Below are positions 48,140 through 56,535 of a stretch of DNA of 64,000 bases, piece by piece; the stretch's first letter is position 1, and each line of letters begins with the position of its first letter. A program made the position numbers and the translations under genes. Origin of the DNA: Polynucleobacter aenigmaticus (GTDB lineage: Bacteria; Pseudomonadota; Gammaproteobacteria; Burkholderiales; Burkholderiaceae); NCBI RefSeq assembly GCF_002206635.1, contig NZ_NGUO01000012.1, positions 1 through 64,000 on the forward strand, written 5' to 3'. Below the pieces are notes generated by a model. That model had not been told where the DNA came from. It saw only the letters and a program-made list of their open reading frames with translations, and searched no databases.

Positions 48140-49116
48140 CGACTTGCTGTTGTGAGTTTTCTCAAGCGACCAGAGGCGGTATAAAAAAATGATTTCATAA
48201 GAAAGTCATTGCTAGCAGCTAGTTTGGTAAAGCCATAGAAAATCCAGACCGTATTTCTAGATAGCTTCATCTTTGCTTTGTTGCTAAATTCTTGATTGGC
48301 AGCAATTTTTTCTAGCGTCATTACTGCAAGGCCAAACGCTAAGAGACAGAAACGCCGCATACCAATTTCATTTTTTGGAATTAGAAGAATATAACTAAGA
48401 GAGCCCTGTAGTTTTTCATAGGCAATCTTGAGAAGCTCGGCTTGACTCATCTGCGCAGGGCTCCAGGAAACTCCACGTGCGTAGTCTTCCGGTGAGTCTT
48501 TCAGGATGTTGGTCATTTGTAAGGCTTGGCCAAATTCAATGGCCAACTTCTCATGGCCGCCGATGTGTTCTGCAAATTCAGGGGAGTAGTAGCCAAAGAT
48601 CGTGGTGAGAAGCTCCCCAACTACTCCTGCTACAACATAGCAATACTCTTCAAATTCAGCGAGGTCTTTAAGGCCCTCTTGCGTTTGTCGATTGTGAAAA
48701 TGTGACATGCCCTTAGACATGATCGAAACACAGCGACTAATAGCCGCCCGATCTCTACTGGGAAAAGTATGAAGAATTCGAAGAACAGTTGGCGTGTGAG
48801 CAATTAAATCGAGCTCATCAATATTAGAGTGGCCCCGCAAAGCATTTAGGCAGGGCGTCACGAATGATGCTGCGGGAATAGCGCCAAGAACCACATCTAA
48901 AAATAGCTTAGATAAATCTTGTTTCTCTATTGGACTAAGTGCAGCAGCATCCTCGATTGTGTCGGCGATGCGACATAGTAAGTAGGTATTGCCAACTACT
49001 ATTTCAATAGGAGGGGGAAGCAGGGGAATAGTGAGCGCAAAAGTGCGCGAGACAGAACCCAAAATCGCCTTTTGATAGGCTAAATCGGTACTTGGGTTCT
49101 CTATGCTCGAATTCAC
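48136..49116 (-). CDS. Squalene/phytoene synthase family protein
   Basis: This 326-residue trans-isoprenyl diphosphate synthase condenses two C15 or C20 prenyl diphosphates head to head. Both aspartate-rich motifs are visible: LLCRIADTIEDAA (~residues 46-58) and NILKDSPEDYARG (~210-222), plus VSRTFALTIPLLP near the N-terminus and YCYVVAGVVGELLT. The sequence looks nearer to squalene synthases (farnesyl-PP farnesyltransferase) than to CrtB. No other hopanoid or carotenoid gene is nearby, so the product is uncertain. Confidence 0.85.
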   Translation of the reverse strand: MNSSIENPSTDLAYQKAILGSVSRTFALTIPLLPPPIEIVVGNTYLLCRIADTIEDAAALSPIEKQDLSKLFLDVVLGAIPAASFVTPCLNALRGHSNIDELDLIAHTPTVLRILHTFPSRDRAAISRCVSIMSKGMSHFHNRQTQEGLKDLAEFEEYCYVVAGVVGELLTTIFGYYSPEFAEHIGGHEKLAIEFGQALQMTNILKDSPEDYARGVSWSPAQMSQAELLKIAYEKLQGSLSYILLIPKNEIGMRRFCLLAFGLAVMTLEKIAANQEFSNKAKMKLSRNTVWIFYGFTKLAASNDFLMKSFFYTASGRLRKLTTASR

Positions 49117-49223
49117 CTATGAATTATGTCAGACAGACTCACCTAAATTTGGCCCTATTGGTTAAATGACATAAGTAACAAGGCCATATAATTTGTGCAA
49201 ATTCCTAAAGGAGAAATTGGGCG

Positions 49224-50639
49224 ATGCTGATTTGGTTTGTCATCATCTATTGGGTGGTATCTGTAGGTATTGGCCTTTGGGCCGCGCTACGGGTTAAAAA
49301 CACGGCCGACTTCGCTGCGGCTGGTCATAGCCTCCCCTTGCCTATTGTTACCGCTACCGTATTTGCTACCTGGTTTGGCTCCGAAACGGTGTTGGGTATT
49401 CCAGCCATCTTCTTAAAAGAAGGGCTTGGCGGAATTGTTTCTGACCCTTTTGGTTCTTCAATGTGCCTGATTTTGGTTGGACTCTTTTTTGCTCGTCATT
49501 TGTACAACCGTCGCATGCTCACTATTGGTGATTTTTTTAGAGAAAAATATGGCCGTACAGTAGAGGTCTTGGTAACGCTTTGTATTGTGGTTTCTTATTT
49601 GGGCTGGGTTGCAGCGCAGATTAAAGCCTTGGGATTAGTCTTTAATGTAGTTTCTGAGGGGGGAATTTCTCAAACTGGGGGTATGTTGATTGGCGCAGGA
49701 AGTGTATTGATCTACACCCTCTTCGGCGGCATGTGGTCAGTGGCGATTACTGACTTCATTCAGATGATCATCATTGTGGTGGGAATGCTCTACATCGGCG
49801 GTGAGATGGCAGTTCAAACTGGGGGCATTGGTGTGGTACTCGAGCATGCGGCCGCTGCTGGACAGTTTTCCAACTTCTGGCCAGATATGAATCTTGCCTC
49901 CATCTTGGGCTTTGTGGCTGCCTTATGCACCATGATGTTGGGTTCGATTCCTCAGCAAGACGTCTTTCAACGCATTACTTCATCTAAGAACGTCAATATT
50001 GCAGTGCAGGCAGCCCTATTGGGTGGTGTGCTGTATTTCATCTTTGCTTTTGTCCCACTTTATTTGGCTTACTCTGCCACCATCATTAATCCGGATCTGG
50101 TGAAGCAATACCTAGATACTGATCCGCAAATGATTTTGCCTAAGCTGATCTTGAATCACGCGCCACTGATTGCGCAGGTAATGTTTTTTGGCGCCTTACT
50201 GTCGGCCATTAAGAGTTGTGCCAGCGCCACCTTGTTGGCACCGTCAGTGACGTTTGCTGAAAATATTGTGAGAGGTTTTTTCAAGCACCTATCTGATCAA
50301 GACTTATTGAAAGTGATGCGGATTACTGTTTTGTGTTTTGCGGTGATAGTCACATTCTTTGCGATCAACTCCCATTTATCAATTTTTAAGATGGTTGAGA
50401 GTGCCTACAAGATCACCTTAGTGGCGGCTTTTGTGCCACTCGCGTTTGGGATTTATTGGTCAAAAGCCAATTCCCTCGGAGGTTTGTTGGCAGTTTTAGG
50501 CGGCCTCTCCGTCTGGATTGGTTGCGAAACATTGGCGCCCAATGCCACTCTTCCCCCTCAATTGGCTGGTCTTTTGGCCAGCATCGTAGGCATGCTTTTG
50601 GGTGGATTGGTGCCTAGGGCCCAATTACGTGCGAATTGA
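49224..50639 (+). CDS. Sodium:solute symporter family protein
   Basis: This 471-residue integral membrane protein has about 13 helices and the SSS/LeuT-fold character of PutP and PanF relatives. Markers are FAAAGHSLPLPIVTATVFATWFGSETVLG near the first helices, GGMWSVAITDFIQMIIIVVG, MLGSIPQQDVFQRITSSKN and LSAIKSCASATLLAPSV. It is preceded by an SD (AAAGGAGAA). The solute is unknown; the neighbouring PanE-like and FAH-family genes suggest an organic acid, but that is only context. Confidence 0.85.
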   Translation: MLIWFVIIYWVVSVGIGLWAALRVKNTADFAAAGHSLPLPIVTATVFATWFGSETVLGIPAIFLKEGLGGIVSDPFGSSMCLILVGLFFARHLYNRRMLTIGDFFREKYGRTVEVLVTLCIVVSYLGWVAAQIKALGLVFNVVSEGGISQTGGMLIGAGSVLIYTLFGGMWSVAITDFIQMIIIVVGMLYIGGEMAVQTGGIGVVLEHAAAAGQFSNFWPDMNLASILGFVAALCTMMLGSIPQQDVFQRITSSKNVNIAVQAALLGGVLYFIFAFVPLYLAYSATIINPDLVKQYLDTDPQMILPKLILNHAPLIAQVMFFGALLSAIKSCASATLLAPSVTFAENIVRGFFKHLSDQDLLKVMRITVLCFAVIVTFFAINSHLSIFKMVESAYKITLVAAFVPLAFGIYWSKANSLGGLLAVLGGLSVWIGCETLAPNATLPPQLAGLLASIVGMLLGGLVPRAQLRAN

Positions 50640-50667
50640 TCGCTGATTAGTCTAAAAATTAGTCAAC

Positions 50668-50705
50668 AATATTTTGTTGCACTGCAAAATATTCTCCTCT
50701 AATAT
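50668..50705 (+). promoter_or_regulatory. Promoter with overlapping palindromic operator before the PanE-like gene
   Basis: AATATTTTG (50668-50676) and CAAAATATT (50685-50693) form a perfect dyad, with a second palindrome TTGCACTGCAA (50677-50687) inside it. TTGCAC (50677-50682) and TAATAT (50700-50705), 17 bases apart, form a good sigma-70 promoter. The dyad therefore covers the -35 element, as expected for a repressor site. The regulator is unknown. Confidence 0.6.
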
Positions 50706-50743
50706 GACGCTAATTCAAAATTTTTTATCTTTATGGAGTTCTT

Positions 50744-51763
50744 ATGAAAATCTGTGTAATCGGTGGAGGGGGCGCTATTGGCGGTTACCTTGCTGTCATG
50801 TTGGCACGCGCTGGCAATGATGTAACAGTCGTTGCCCGTGGTGCTACTTTGGCTGCGATTAAAGAACGTGGGCTGGCATTAATCATGAATGATCAGCCTG
50901 AGCCTTTAGTGGCGGAAGTAAAGGCGGTTGAGAAAATTACGGATGCTGAAACTCCAGATGTGGTCATGCTGGCGGTGAAAGCGCATCAGGTTGAGCCCAT
51001 CATTCATGATCTTGCCTCCATCATGGGCCCAGACACGATTTTGATTCCAATGCAAAACGGCATTCCTTGGTGGTACTTCCAGAAGTTGGGTGGCGACTAT
51101 CAAGATCACTCGGTTGAGACGGTGGATGCTGGCGGCGTTGCCAAGAAGACAATCAACCCAAATAATATTATTGGTTGCGTAGTGTATCCAGCCACCTTTA
51201 CTCAAGCCCCGGGTGTGATTCGTCACGTTGAAGGCAATCGTTTCCCATTGGGTGAGCTCGATGGCCAGTCAACAGAGCGCGTTCAAAAGATGTCAGAGAT
51301 GATGGCTGCAGCTGGATTTAAATCTCCAGTCTTGAGCGATATCCGCTCTGAAATTTGGTTGAAGTTGTGGGGCAATATGACCTTCAATCCAATCAGCTCC
51401 CTAACCCACGGTACTTTGGAGGGCATTTGCCAATACCCACTGACCAAAGAGTTGGCTCGCAATATGATGGCCGAAGCGCAAACTATCGCCGAGAAGCTAG
51501 GCGTCACTTTCCGTGTGGATATTGAACGTCGTATTGCTGGCGCTGAAAAAGTCGGCAAGCACAAGACATCCATGCTGCAAGACTTAGAAGCGGGTCGTAG
51601 CCTGGAGATTGATGCGTTGTTGGGCTCTGTAATTGAGCTGGGCAAGATTACTGAAACACCAACGCCTTGCCTCAACACAGTTTTCGCATTAACAAAGTAT
51701 CTAGATGAAAATGTTCAGGCTTCCAAAGGCAGCCTGGCATTGCCATCTGTTTCGGGTTACTAA
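50744..51763 (+). CDS. 2-dehydropantoate 2-reductase family oxidoreductase
   Basis: This 339-residue protein of the ApbA/PanE family has the N-terminal Rossmann motif VIGGGGAIGGYLAVMLARAGNDV. The central VMLAVKAHQVEPI and MQNGIPWWYF segments follow. The C-terminal helical domain has KLWGNMTFNPISSLTHGTLEGIC and HKTSMLQDLEAGRSLEIDALLG, which contain the conserved lysine and serine/aspartate positions. It may be true ketopantoate reductase (pantothenate synthesis) or a paralogue acting on another 2-keto acid; the dyad-controlled promoter suggests regulated rather than constant expression. Confidence 0.85.
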   Translation: MKICVIGGGGAIGGYLAVMLARAGNDVTVVARGATLAAIKERGLALIMNDQPEPLVAEVKAVEKITDAETPDVVMLAVKAHQVEPIIHDLASIMGPDTILIPMQNGIPWWYFQKLGGDYQDHSVETVDAGGVAKKTINPNNIIGCVVYPATFTQAPGVIRHVEGNRFPLGELDGQSTERVQKMSEMMAAAGFKSPVLSDIRSEIWLKLWGNMTFNPISSLTHGTLEGICQYPLTKELARNMMAEAQTIAEKLGVTFRVDIERRIAGAEKVGKHKTSMLQDLEAGRSLEIDALLGSVIELGKITETPTPCLNTVFALTKYLDENVQASKGSLALPSVSGY

Positions 51764-51813
51764 AAGAAGTTTAGAGAAGTTTTGGAATTGAATATCTAAA
51801 ACACTGATGTATT

Positions 51814-51852
51814 AAAAATCCCTCACCACTGAGCATGGTGAGGGATTTTTTT
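51814..51852. terminator. Bidirectional terminator between the PanE-like and FAH-family genes
   Basis: A 12-base stem AATCCCTCACCA/TGGTGAGGGATT (extended to 15 by flanking A and T runs) with a 7-base loop lies in the 126-base gap between two convergent genes. T-tracts occur on both strands, so it can end transcripts from either side. Confidence 0.88.
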
Positions 51853-51889
51853 ATTAGAGATTTAGTTTTAGATTGGTGGTCATATTGGT

Positions 51890-52657
51890 TTATTCAAAAT
51901 GATTGTCTAAACGCCCAACGCCATCAATGATGATGCTGACATTGCTACCTGGTTTCATAGAGCCAACACCAACAGAAGTTCCGCAGGCGATGATGTCACC
52001 AGCTTGTAATGGGATATCTTGAGAAATTAAGCTAACCAATTTTGCTGGCGGGAAAATCATATCCGCGATTGGGTAGTTCTGACGCTCTTGATCATTCAAG
52101 ATTGTTTTGATAGTGAGTGTGCTCGGATCAACATCTGTAGTGATGTAGGGGCCAAAGACGCCAAAGGTATTAAAGCTCTTAGAGCGCGTCCATTGGGCAT
52201 AGCCTGGATCTCGATTTAAAATCTCAATAGCGGTCACATCGTTAATGCAGGTGTAACCAAAAATCGCACTAGCTGCTTGTGCCTCATCCACTTCATGGCA
52301 ATCCTTGCCAATCACAATGCCAAGCTCACCCTCATAGACTACTTTTCCCGAGTATGACTTTGGGGTGCGAATGACTTGATTTGCGGCTAAGAAAGAATTA
52401 TTTCCCTTGAGGAAGTACAAAGGCTCAGCCGGCACTGCATGCTCAAGCTTGGTGACGAGTGCATGAAAGTTGTCTACCATGGCAACCATCTTTGACGGTG
52501 TGCATGGGATATCAATGGTGACATCGGACAGTTTTACTGTTTCGCCGGTGGCTTGGGGGTTGTTAAATAAGTCACCTGTATACACAGCGATCTGATCGCC
52601 CTGCACCTGCCCCAAACCTAGTTTGCCTTGATGTTGGAATCTGAGCCACTGAGCCAT
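51890..52657 (-). CDS. Fumarylacetoacetate hydrolase family protein
   Basis: This 255-residue FAH-fold enzyme has the metal-binding glutamates in VVYEGELGIVIGKDC (~residues 110-124), the FGYTCINDVTAIEILNRD segment and KSFNTFGVFGPYI. It ends with GDIIACGTSVGVGSMKPG. Family members are hydrolases, decarboxylases or isomerases of 2-keto acid products in aromatic or amino-acid degradation. The exact reaction cannot be read from the sequence. It is divergent from the GrdB-like gene across 49 bases. Confidence 0.88.
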   Translation of the reverse strand: MAQWLRFQHQGKLGLGQVQGDQIAVYTGDLFNNPQATGETVKLSDVTIDIPCTPSKMVAMVDNFHALVTKLEHAVPAEPLYFLKGNNSFLAANQVIRTPKSYSGKVVYEGELGIVIGKDCHEVDEAQAASAIFGYTCINDVTAIEILNRDPGYAQWTRSKSFNTFGVFGPYITTDVDPSTLTIKTILNDQERQNYPIADMIFPPAKLVSLISQDIPLQAGDIIACGTSVGVGSMKPGSNVSIIIDGVGRLDNHFE

Positions 52658-52706
52658 AATGAATTCTCCTGATATTTAATAAACAACATCTTACAGGGAT
52701 GTATTT

Positions 52707-53642
52707 ATGACCAAGAATTCTGAATTGATATTTGCACCTGAATTGGATCAGCCAGTTCGGTATATCGAACGTACCCGAAATTACTACCTCGGTTTGGGAT
52801 ATCAAACGCCCTATGTCTGGGCACACTACAGTGATGTTCCCTTTACCCCACTGAGCAAAGCGCTCAATCAAGCTGTTTTGGCGTTAGTGACCACTGCAGT
52901 TCCTTTTGATGCGAGTAAGGGGCCACAGGGTCCTAGGGCGCCATACAATGCGGCCGCGAAGTTTTACGAGCCATACAGTCAATCAATTGATGAAGAGTTG
53001 GATTTACGTATTGCACATGTGGGTATTGATCGACGCAATGCCAATATGGAAGATTCAAATTGTTGGTTTCCGCTCAATGCGGCGAAGCGGGCGGCAGAGT
53101 CTGGGCGCATTCAATCCTTGTCGAAACATGTTTACGGTCTGCCTACTAACCGGAGTCAGCGCCACACTTTAGAAATAGATGCGCCGTTGATCTTAAGTAA
53201 GATGCGCTTAGATAAAGTGGATGTTGCTGTGTTGATTCCGAATTGCCCCATTTGCCACCAAAGCCAAAGCCTCTTAGCGGGTTATCTGGAGGAGGCTGGG
53301 ATTCCCACTGTCATCATGGGGGCGGCAAAAGATATTGTGGAGTACTGTGGGGTGCCACGTTTTTTGTTTAGCGATCTTCCATTGGGGAACGCGGCGGCTT
53401 TACCTGACCATCCTCAATCACAAGATGCAAACTTTGAATTGGCTCTGCGTCTACTGGAGGGCGCTCCAGGTCCAAGAACAACCATGCAGTCGCCTTTAGT
53501 CTGGTCGCTTGATCCTTCTTGGAAATTGGATTACTCCAATCTGGACCGACTTTCCCCTGAGGAAATTTTGCATTTGCGTGAAGAGGCAGAAAAAGCGCGC
53601 ATTACCGCACGCGATATGAGGGTAAAAAGTGTTGGTGCTTAA
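52707..53642 (+). CDS. GrdB-like (glycine/sarcosine/betaine reductase component B family) protein
   Basis: This 311-residue protein resembles a proteobacterial branch of the glycine/sarcosine/betaine reductase selenoprotein B family. Conserved features include ALVTTAVPFD, the central LRIAHVGIDRRNANMEDSN, THRQ-type segment PTNRSQRHTLEIDAP and a CxxC motif in VLIPNCPICHQ (~residues 175-185). The selenocysteine of clostridial GrdB is replaced by cysteine. The other reductase subunits (GrdA, GrdC, GrdD) are not nearby, so a glycine reductase role is unlikely. Function is unknown; redox chemistry at the CxxC is inferred. Confidence 0.7.
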   Translation: MTKNSELIFAPELDQPVRYIERTRNYYLGLGYQTPYVWAHYSDVPFTPLSKALNQAVLALVTTAVPFDASKGPQGPRAPYNAAAKFYEPYSQSIDEELDLRIAHVGIDRRNANMEDSNCWFPLNAAKRAAESGRIQSLSKHVYGLPTNRSQRHTLEIDAPLILSKMRLDKVDVAVLIPNCPICHQSQSLLAGYLEEAGIPTVIMGAAKDIVEYCGVPRFLFSDLPLGNAAALPDHPQSQDANFELALRLLEGAPGPRTTMQSPLVWSLDPSWKLDYSNLDRLSPEEILHLREEAEKARITARDMRVKSVGA

Positions 53643-54643
53643 GTTTGCCTAGATAGCGAGTACTCGCACAAGGCATGCAATGCTGCTGTTGCTTCATTCT
53701 GCGGGAAGTCTTTAAGGCACTCCAGCGCAAGATCTACCTCTCTTTTTGCTGCAGCTTGGGTGTAATCCAAAGCGCCTGAGTTTTGAACTGCACTGAGAAT
53801 CTGTGCAAAGACATCCTCTGGCAAATCTTGATTTTGTTCGATAGCCGCTCGGACTAACAAGCGCTCTTCAGCGCTACCATTCTCAAGAAGGTAAATCAGT
53901 GGGAGCGTAGGCTTGCCCTCCCTTAAGTCATCGCCAGCATTTTTCCCCATTTGGGATGCATCGGCGATGTAATCCAAAAGGTCATCCATTAATTGAAAGG
54001 CAGTTCCAACATGACGACCAAAAGCAGCAGATTGCTCTCGTTGCTTGCTATCAGCGCCTGCCAGAATGGCTCCAAGCTCAGTCGAGGCCTCAAATAGCTT
54101 GGCAGTTTTATAGCGAATCACCCGCAGATAACTCTCTTCATCTACTTCTGGGTCATTCATATTGAGAAGTTGTAAGACTTCCCCCTCGGCAATCGTATTC
54201 GTTGCATCAGAGAGAATTTCCATGATTCGCAGGTCATTTGGCCCAATCATCATCTGAAAGGCTCTGGAGTACAGAAAGTCACCCACCAAAACGCTTGCAG
54301 CATTGCCAAAAGCGGCATTTGCAGTTTCTCGACCTCTTCTGAGGGTAGATTCGTCGACAACATCATCATGCAGAAGGGTAGCTGTATGGATAAATTCCAC
54401 TACGGCAGCTAGTTCTAGGGCATGGGGAGTTTCTTTGCCATTCGCTAAAGCTTTGCAGGCAAGTAGTAAAAGGGCTGGCCGCACCCGTTTTCCACCTGCC
54501 TGAATGATGTAAGTGGAGATTTGGTCGATTAAGGCGACTTTGGAGGCTAGTCGAAGGCGGATAACCTCGTCTAAGGCCTTGAAATCTATAGAAATTGGGG
54601 CCAAAATTTGGCTTAATTCATTGGTTTTGACACTGGTCGACAT
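53639..54643 (-). CDS. ispB: Octaprenyl diphosphate synthase (polyprenyl synthetase)
   Basis: This enzyme builds the ubiquinone side chain from isopentenyl diphosphate. The 334-residue protein shows GGKRVRPALLLL, the first aspartate-rich motif LLHDDVVDESTLRRG, GEVLQLLN and the second motif AFQLMDDLLDYIAD. It is divergent from rplU-rpmA-obgE, the standard arrangement in beta- and gammaproteobacteria. The first codons overlap the -35 element of the rplU promoter. Chain length (C40) is assumed from family and context. Confidence 0.94.
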   Translation of the reverse strand: MSTSVKTNELSQILAPISIDFKALDEVIRLRLASKVALIDQISTYIIQAGGKRVRPALLLLACKALANGKETPHALELAAVVEFIHTATLLHDDVVDESTLRRGRETANAAFGNAASVLVGDFLYSRAFQMMIGPNDLRIMEILSDATNTIAEGEVLQLLNMNDPEVDEESYLRVIRYKTAKLFEASTELGAILAGADSKQREQSAAFGRHVGTAFQLMDDLLDYIADASQMGKNAGDDLREGKPTLPLIYLLENGSAEERLLVRAAIEQNQDLPEDVFAQILSAVQNSGALDYTQAAAKREVDLALECLKDFPQNEATAALHALCEYSLSRQT

Positions 54644-54655
54644 GCAATATATAAT
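54627..54655 (+). promoter_or_regulatory. Perfect consensus sigma-70 promoter for rplU-rpmA
   Basis: TTGACA (54627-54632) and TATAAT (54650-54655) with a 17-base spacer form an exact consensus promoter. The -35 lies inside the first codons of the divergent ispB gene. The transcript should start near 54662, about 57 bases before rplU. Confidence 0.85.
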
Positions 54656-54664
54656 AATGGGCTT

Positions 54665-54687
54665 AGCTCATCCAGGGTGGATTAGCT
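54665..54687 (+). promoter_or_regulatory. Leader hairpin in the rplU 5' UTR
   Basis: AGCT-C-ATCCA (54665-54674), loop GGG, TGGAT-T-AGCT (54678-54687) fold into a stem with one mismatch at the very start of the expected mRNA. It could stabilise the transcript or bind a ribosomal protein; this is inferred. Confidence 0.45.
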
Positions 54688-54718
54688 TAAACGTAGAATT
54701 AATTTGAGGTTTCACACC

Positions 54719-55030
54719 ATGTACGCGGTCATAAAAACCGGTGGCAAACAGTATAAAGTTGCTGCAGGCGAAAAATTGAAAATAGAACAGATACCAGCGG
54801 AAATCGGCAGCGAAATCACTCTTGACCAAGTCCTCGCCGTAGGCGAAGGCGCTTCACTCAAATTGGGTGATCCATTGGTTAATGGTGCAGCTGTGATGGC
54901 CACTGTCGTCTCCCAAGGACGTCACGATAAAGTGACAATCTTTAAGATGCGCCGTCGCAAGCATTATCAAAAGCACCAAGGCCATCGTCAGAATTACACA
55001 GAAATTCTGATTAACACGATTAAAGCCTAA
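54719..55030 (+). CDS. rplU: 50S ribosomal protein L21
   Basis: L21 is a primary 23S rRNA-binding protein of the large subunit. From ATG 54719 it has 103 residues, the same as in E. coli, with [18 protein letters not shown] at the start and [22 protein letters not shown] at the end. An upstream in-frame start at 54704 would add five unrelated residues. It is followed by rpmA after 33 bases. Confidence 0.98.
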   Translation: MYAVIKTGGKQYKVAAGEKLKIEQIPAEIGSEITLDQVLAVGEGASLKLGDPLVNGAAVMATVVSQGRHDKVTIFKMRRRKHYQKHQGHRQNYTEILINTIKA

Positions 55031-55063
55031 TTTAGGCTAACGGCTAAATAGCAGGAGAAATAT

Positions 55064-55324
55064 ATGGCACAGAAAAAAGGCGGCGGCTCGACACGAAATG
55101 GCCGCGACTCAGAATCGAAACGCTTAGGCGTTAAGGTATTTGGCGGCGAGCAGATCAACGCTGGCAGCATCATCATTCGTCAACGTGGCACACGTGTTCA
55201 TCCGGGTGTAAACGTTGGTATTGGTAAAGATCACACTTTGTTCGCCTTGATTGACGGACAAGTGGAATTTGGCGTTAAGGGTGCTTTGAAGAAGGCCCAG
55301 GTTTCAGTTCTCCCGCGTTCATAA
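55064..55324 (+). CDS. rpmA: 50S ribosomal protein L27
   Basis: L27 reaches into the peptidyl transferase centre. The 86-residue protein begins [18 protein letters not shown] and contains [18 protein letters not shown] and [16 protein letters not shown], all typical. There is no Firmicutes-type N-terminal cleavage extension. A good SD (AGGAGAAA) precedes it. It lies downstream of rplU, and a terminator follows. Confidence 0.98.
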   Translation: MAQKKGGGSTRNGRDSESKRLGVKVFGGEQINAGSIIIRQRGTRVHPGVNVGIGKDHTLFALIDGQVEFGVKGALKKAQVSVLPRS

Positions 55325-55382
55325 GACGCCTGACTGAGACACGTTTGATTCAGATTTATTCCGAATTTAACTCTTAGGAACA

Positions 55383-55408
55383 GGCCTCGCAGTAGCGAGG
55401 CCTTTTTT
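55383..55408 (+). terminator. Terminator after rpmA, directly before the obgE start
   Basis: GGCCTCGC (55383-55390), loop AGTA, GCGAGGCC (55395-55402) and six T residues form a textbook terminator. The obgE ATG is at 55413, only 4 bases after the T run. The only SD-like sequence for obgE (GAGG, 55397-55400) is part of the stem. Confidence 0.88.
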
Positions 55409-55412
55409 ATTC

Positions 55413-56507
55413 ATGAAATTTATAGACGAAGCTCGTATTGAAGTAATTGCTGGCCAAGGTGGCGCTGGGAGTGCATCCATGCGCCGCGAAAAGTTTATCG
55501 AATTCGGTGGTCCCGATGGTGGCGACGGTGGCAAAGGCGGAAGCGTTTGGGCTACAGCGGATCGCAACATCAACACGCTGATCGACTATCGCTATGCTAA
55601 AACGCACACTGCAAAAAACGGTGAGCCAGGTCGTGGCGCCGATTGCTATGGTCGCGCAGGTGACGACATTGAATTACGTATGCCAGTTGGCACCATTATT
55701 TCTGACTACGAAACGGGTGAGCCGATTGCTGACTTAGCTACTCATGGCGAGCGTCTTTGCTTGGCACAGGGTGGTGTTGGTGGCTGGGGAAATATTCACT
55801 TTAAGAGTAGTACAAACCGCGCTCCACGCCAGAAAACCAATGGAAAAGATGGCGAACGTCGTAAGCTTAAGCTTGAATTAAAAGTATTAGCTGACGTTGG
55901 TTTGTTGGGCATGCCGAATGCTGGAAAATCAACCTTGATTACCGCTGTTTCGAACGCACGTCCAAAGATTGCTGATTATCCATTTACAACTCTCCACCCG
56001 AATTTAGGTGTGGTGCGCGTAGGTGCTGAGCGTAGCTTTGTGATTGCGGATATTCCAGGCTTGATTGAAGGTGCCGCAGAAGGTGCTGGTCTGGGCCATC
56101 GCTTCTTAAGACATTTGCAGCGCACTGGCGTACTTCTACATTTGGTGGATATCGCGCCATTTGATGAGAACGTTGATCCAGTAGCCGATGCTGTAGCTAT
56201 CGTGAATGAATTACGCAAGTATGATGAAGCTCTCGTCGAAAAGCCGCGCTGGTTAGTGTTGAATAAAGTCGACATGATCCCTGAAGAAGATCGCAAGAAA
56301 GTAGTTTCGGACTTCATCAAGCGCTTTAAGTGGAAAGGTCCTGTATTTGAGATCTCCGCCTTAACAGGTTTAGGTTGCGATAAGCTTTGTTACTCTTTGC
56401 AGGACTACTTGGATTCTGTTCGCAAAGATCGTGATGATGCGGATGAGCGTGCAGCTGATCCTCGCTATCAAGCTCAAGTTCCACCAGAAGATACAGCCCC
56501 AGATTAA
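55413..56507 (+). CDS. obgE: Obg family GTPase
   Basis: ObgE (CgtA) is an essential GTPase in late 50S assembly and stress control. The 364-residue protein has the glycine-rich Obg fold at residues 1-158 ([12 protein letters not shown] and similar). The G domain has G1 [12 protein letters not shown]3 [12 protein letters not shown] and G4 LNKVDM. A short acidic C-terminal tail follows. Its start lies right behind a terminator hairpin, so its expression may depend on readthrough. Confidence 0.97.
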   Translation: MKFIDEARIEVIAGQGGAGSASMRREKFIEFGGPDGGDGGKGGSVWATADRNINTLIDYRYAKTHTAKNGEPGRGADCYGRAGDDIELRMPVGTIISDYETGEPIADLATHGERLCLAQGGVGGWGNIHFKSSTNRAPRQKTNGKDGERRKLKLELKVLADVGLLGMPNAGKSTLITAVSNARPKIADYPFTTLHPNLGVVRVGAERSFVIADIPGLIEGAAEGAGLGHRFLRHLQRTGVLLHLVDIAPFDENVDPVADAVAIVNELRKYDEALVEKPRWLVLNKVDMIPEEDRKKVVSDFIKRFKWKGPVFEISALTGLGCDKLCYSLQDYLDSVRKDRDDADERAADPRYQAQVPPEDTAPD

Positions 56508-56535
56508 ATAATCGTCATTTGAATACGCATTTGAT

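Noticed and set aside
49117..49223. TATAAT-like box (near 49190) before the sodium:solute symporter
   Set aside because: The -10 looks good, but no -35 at acceptable spacing was found, so no promoter feature is listed.
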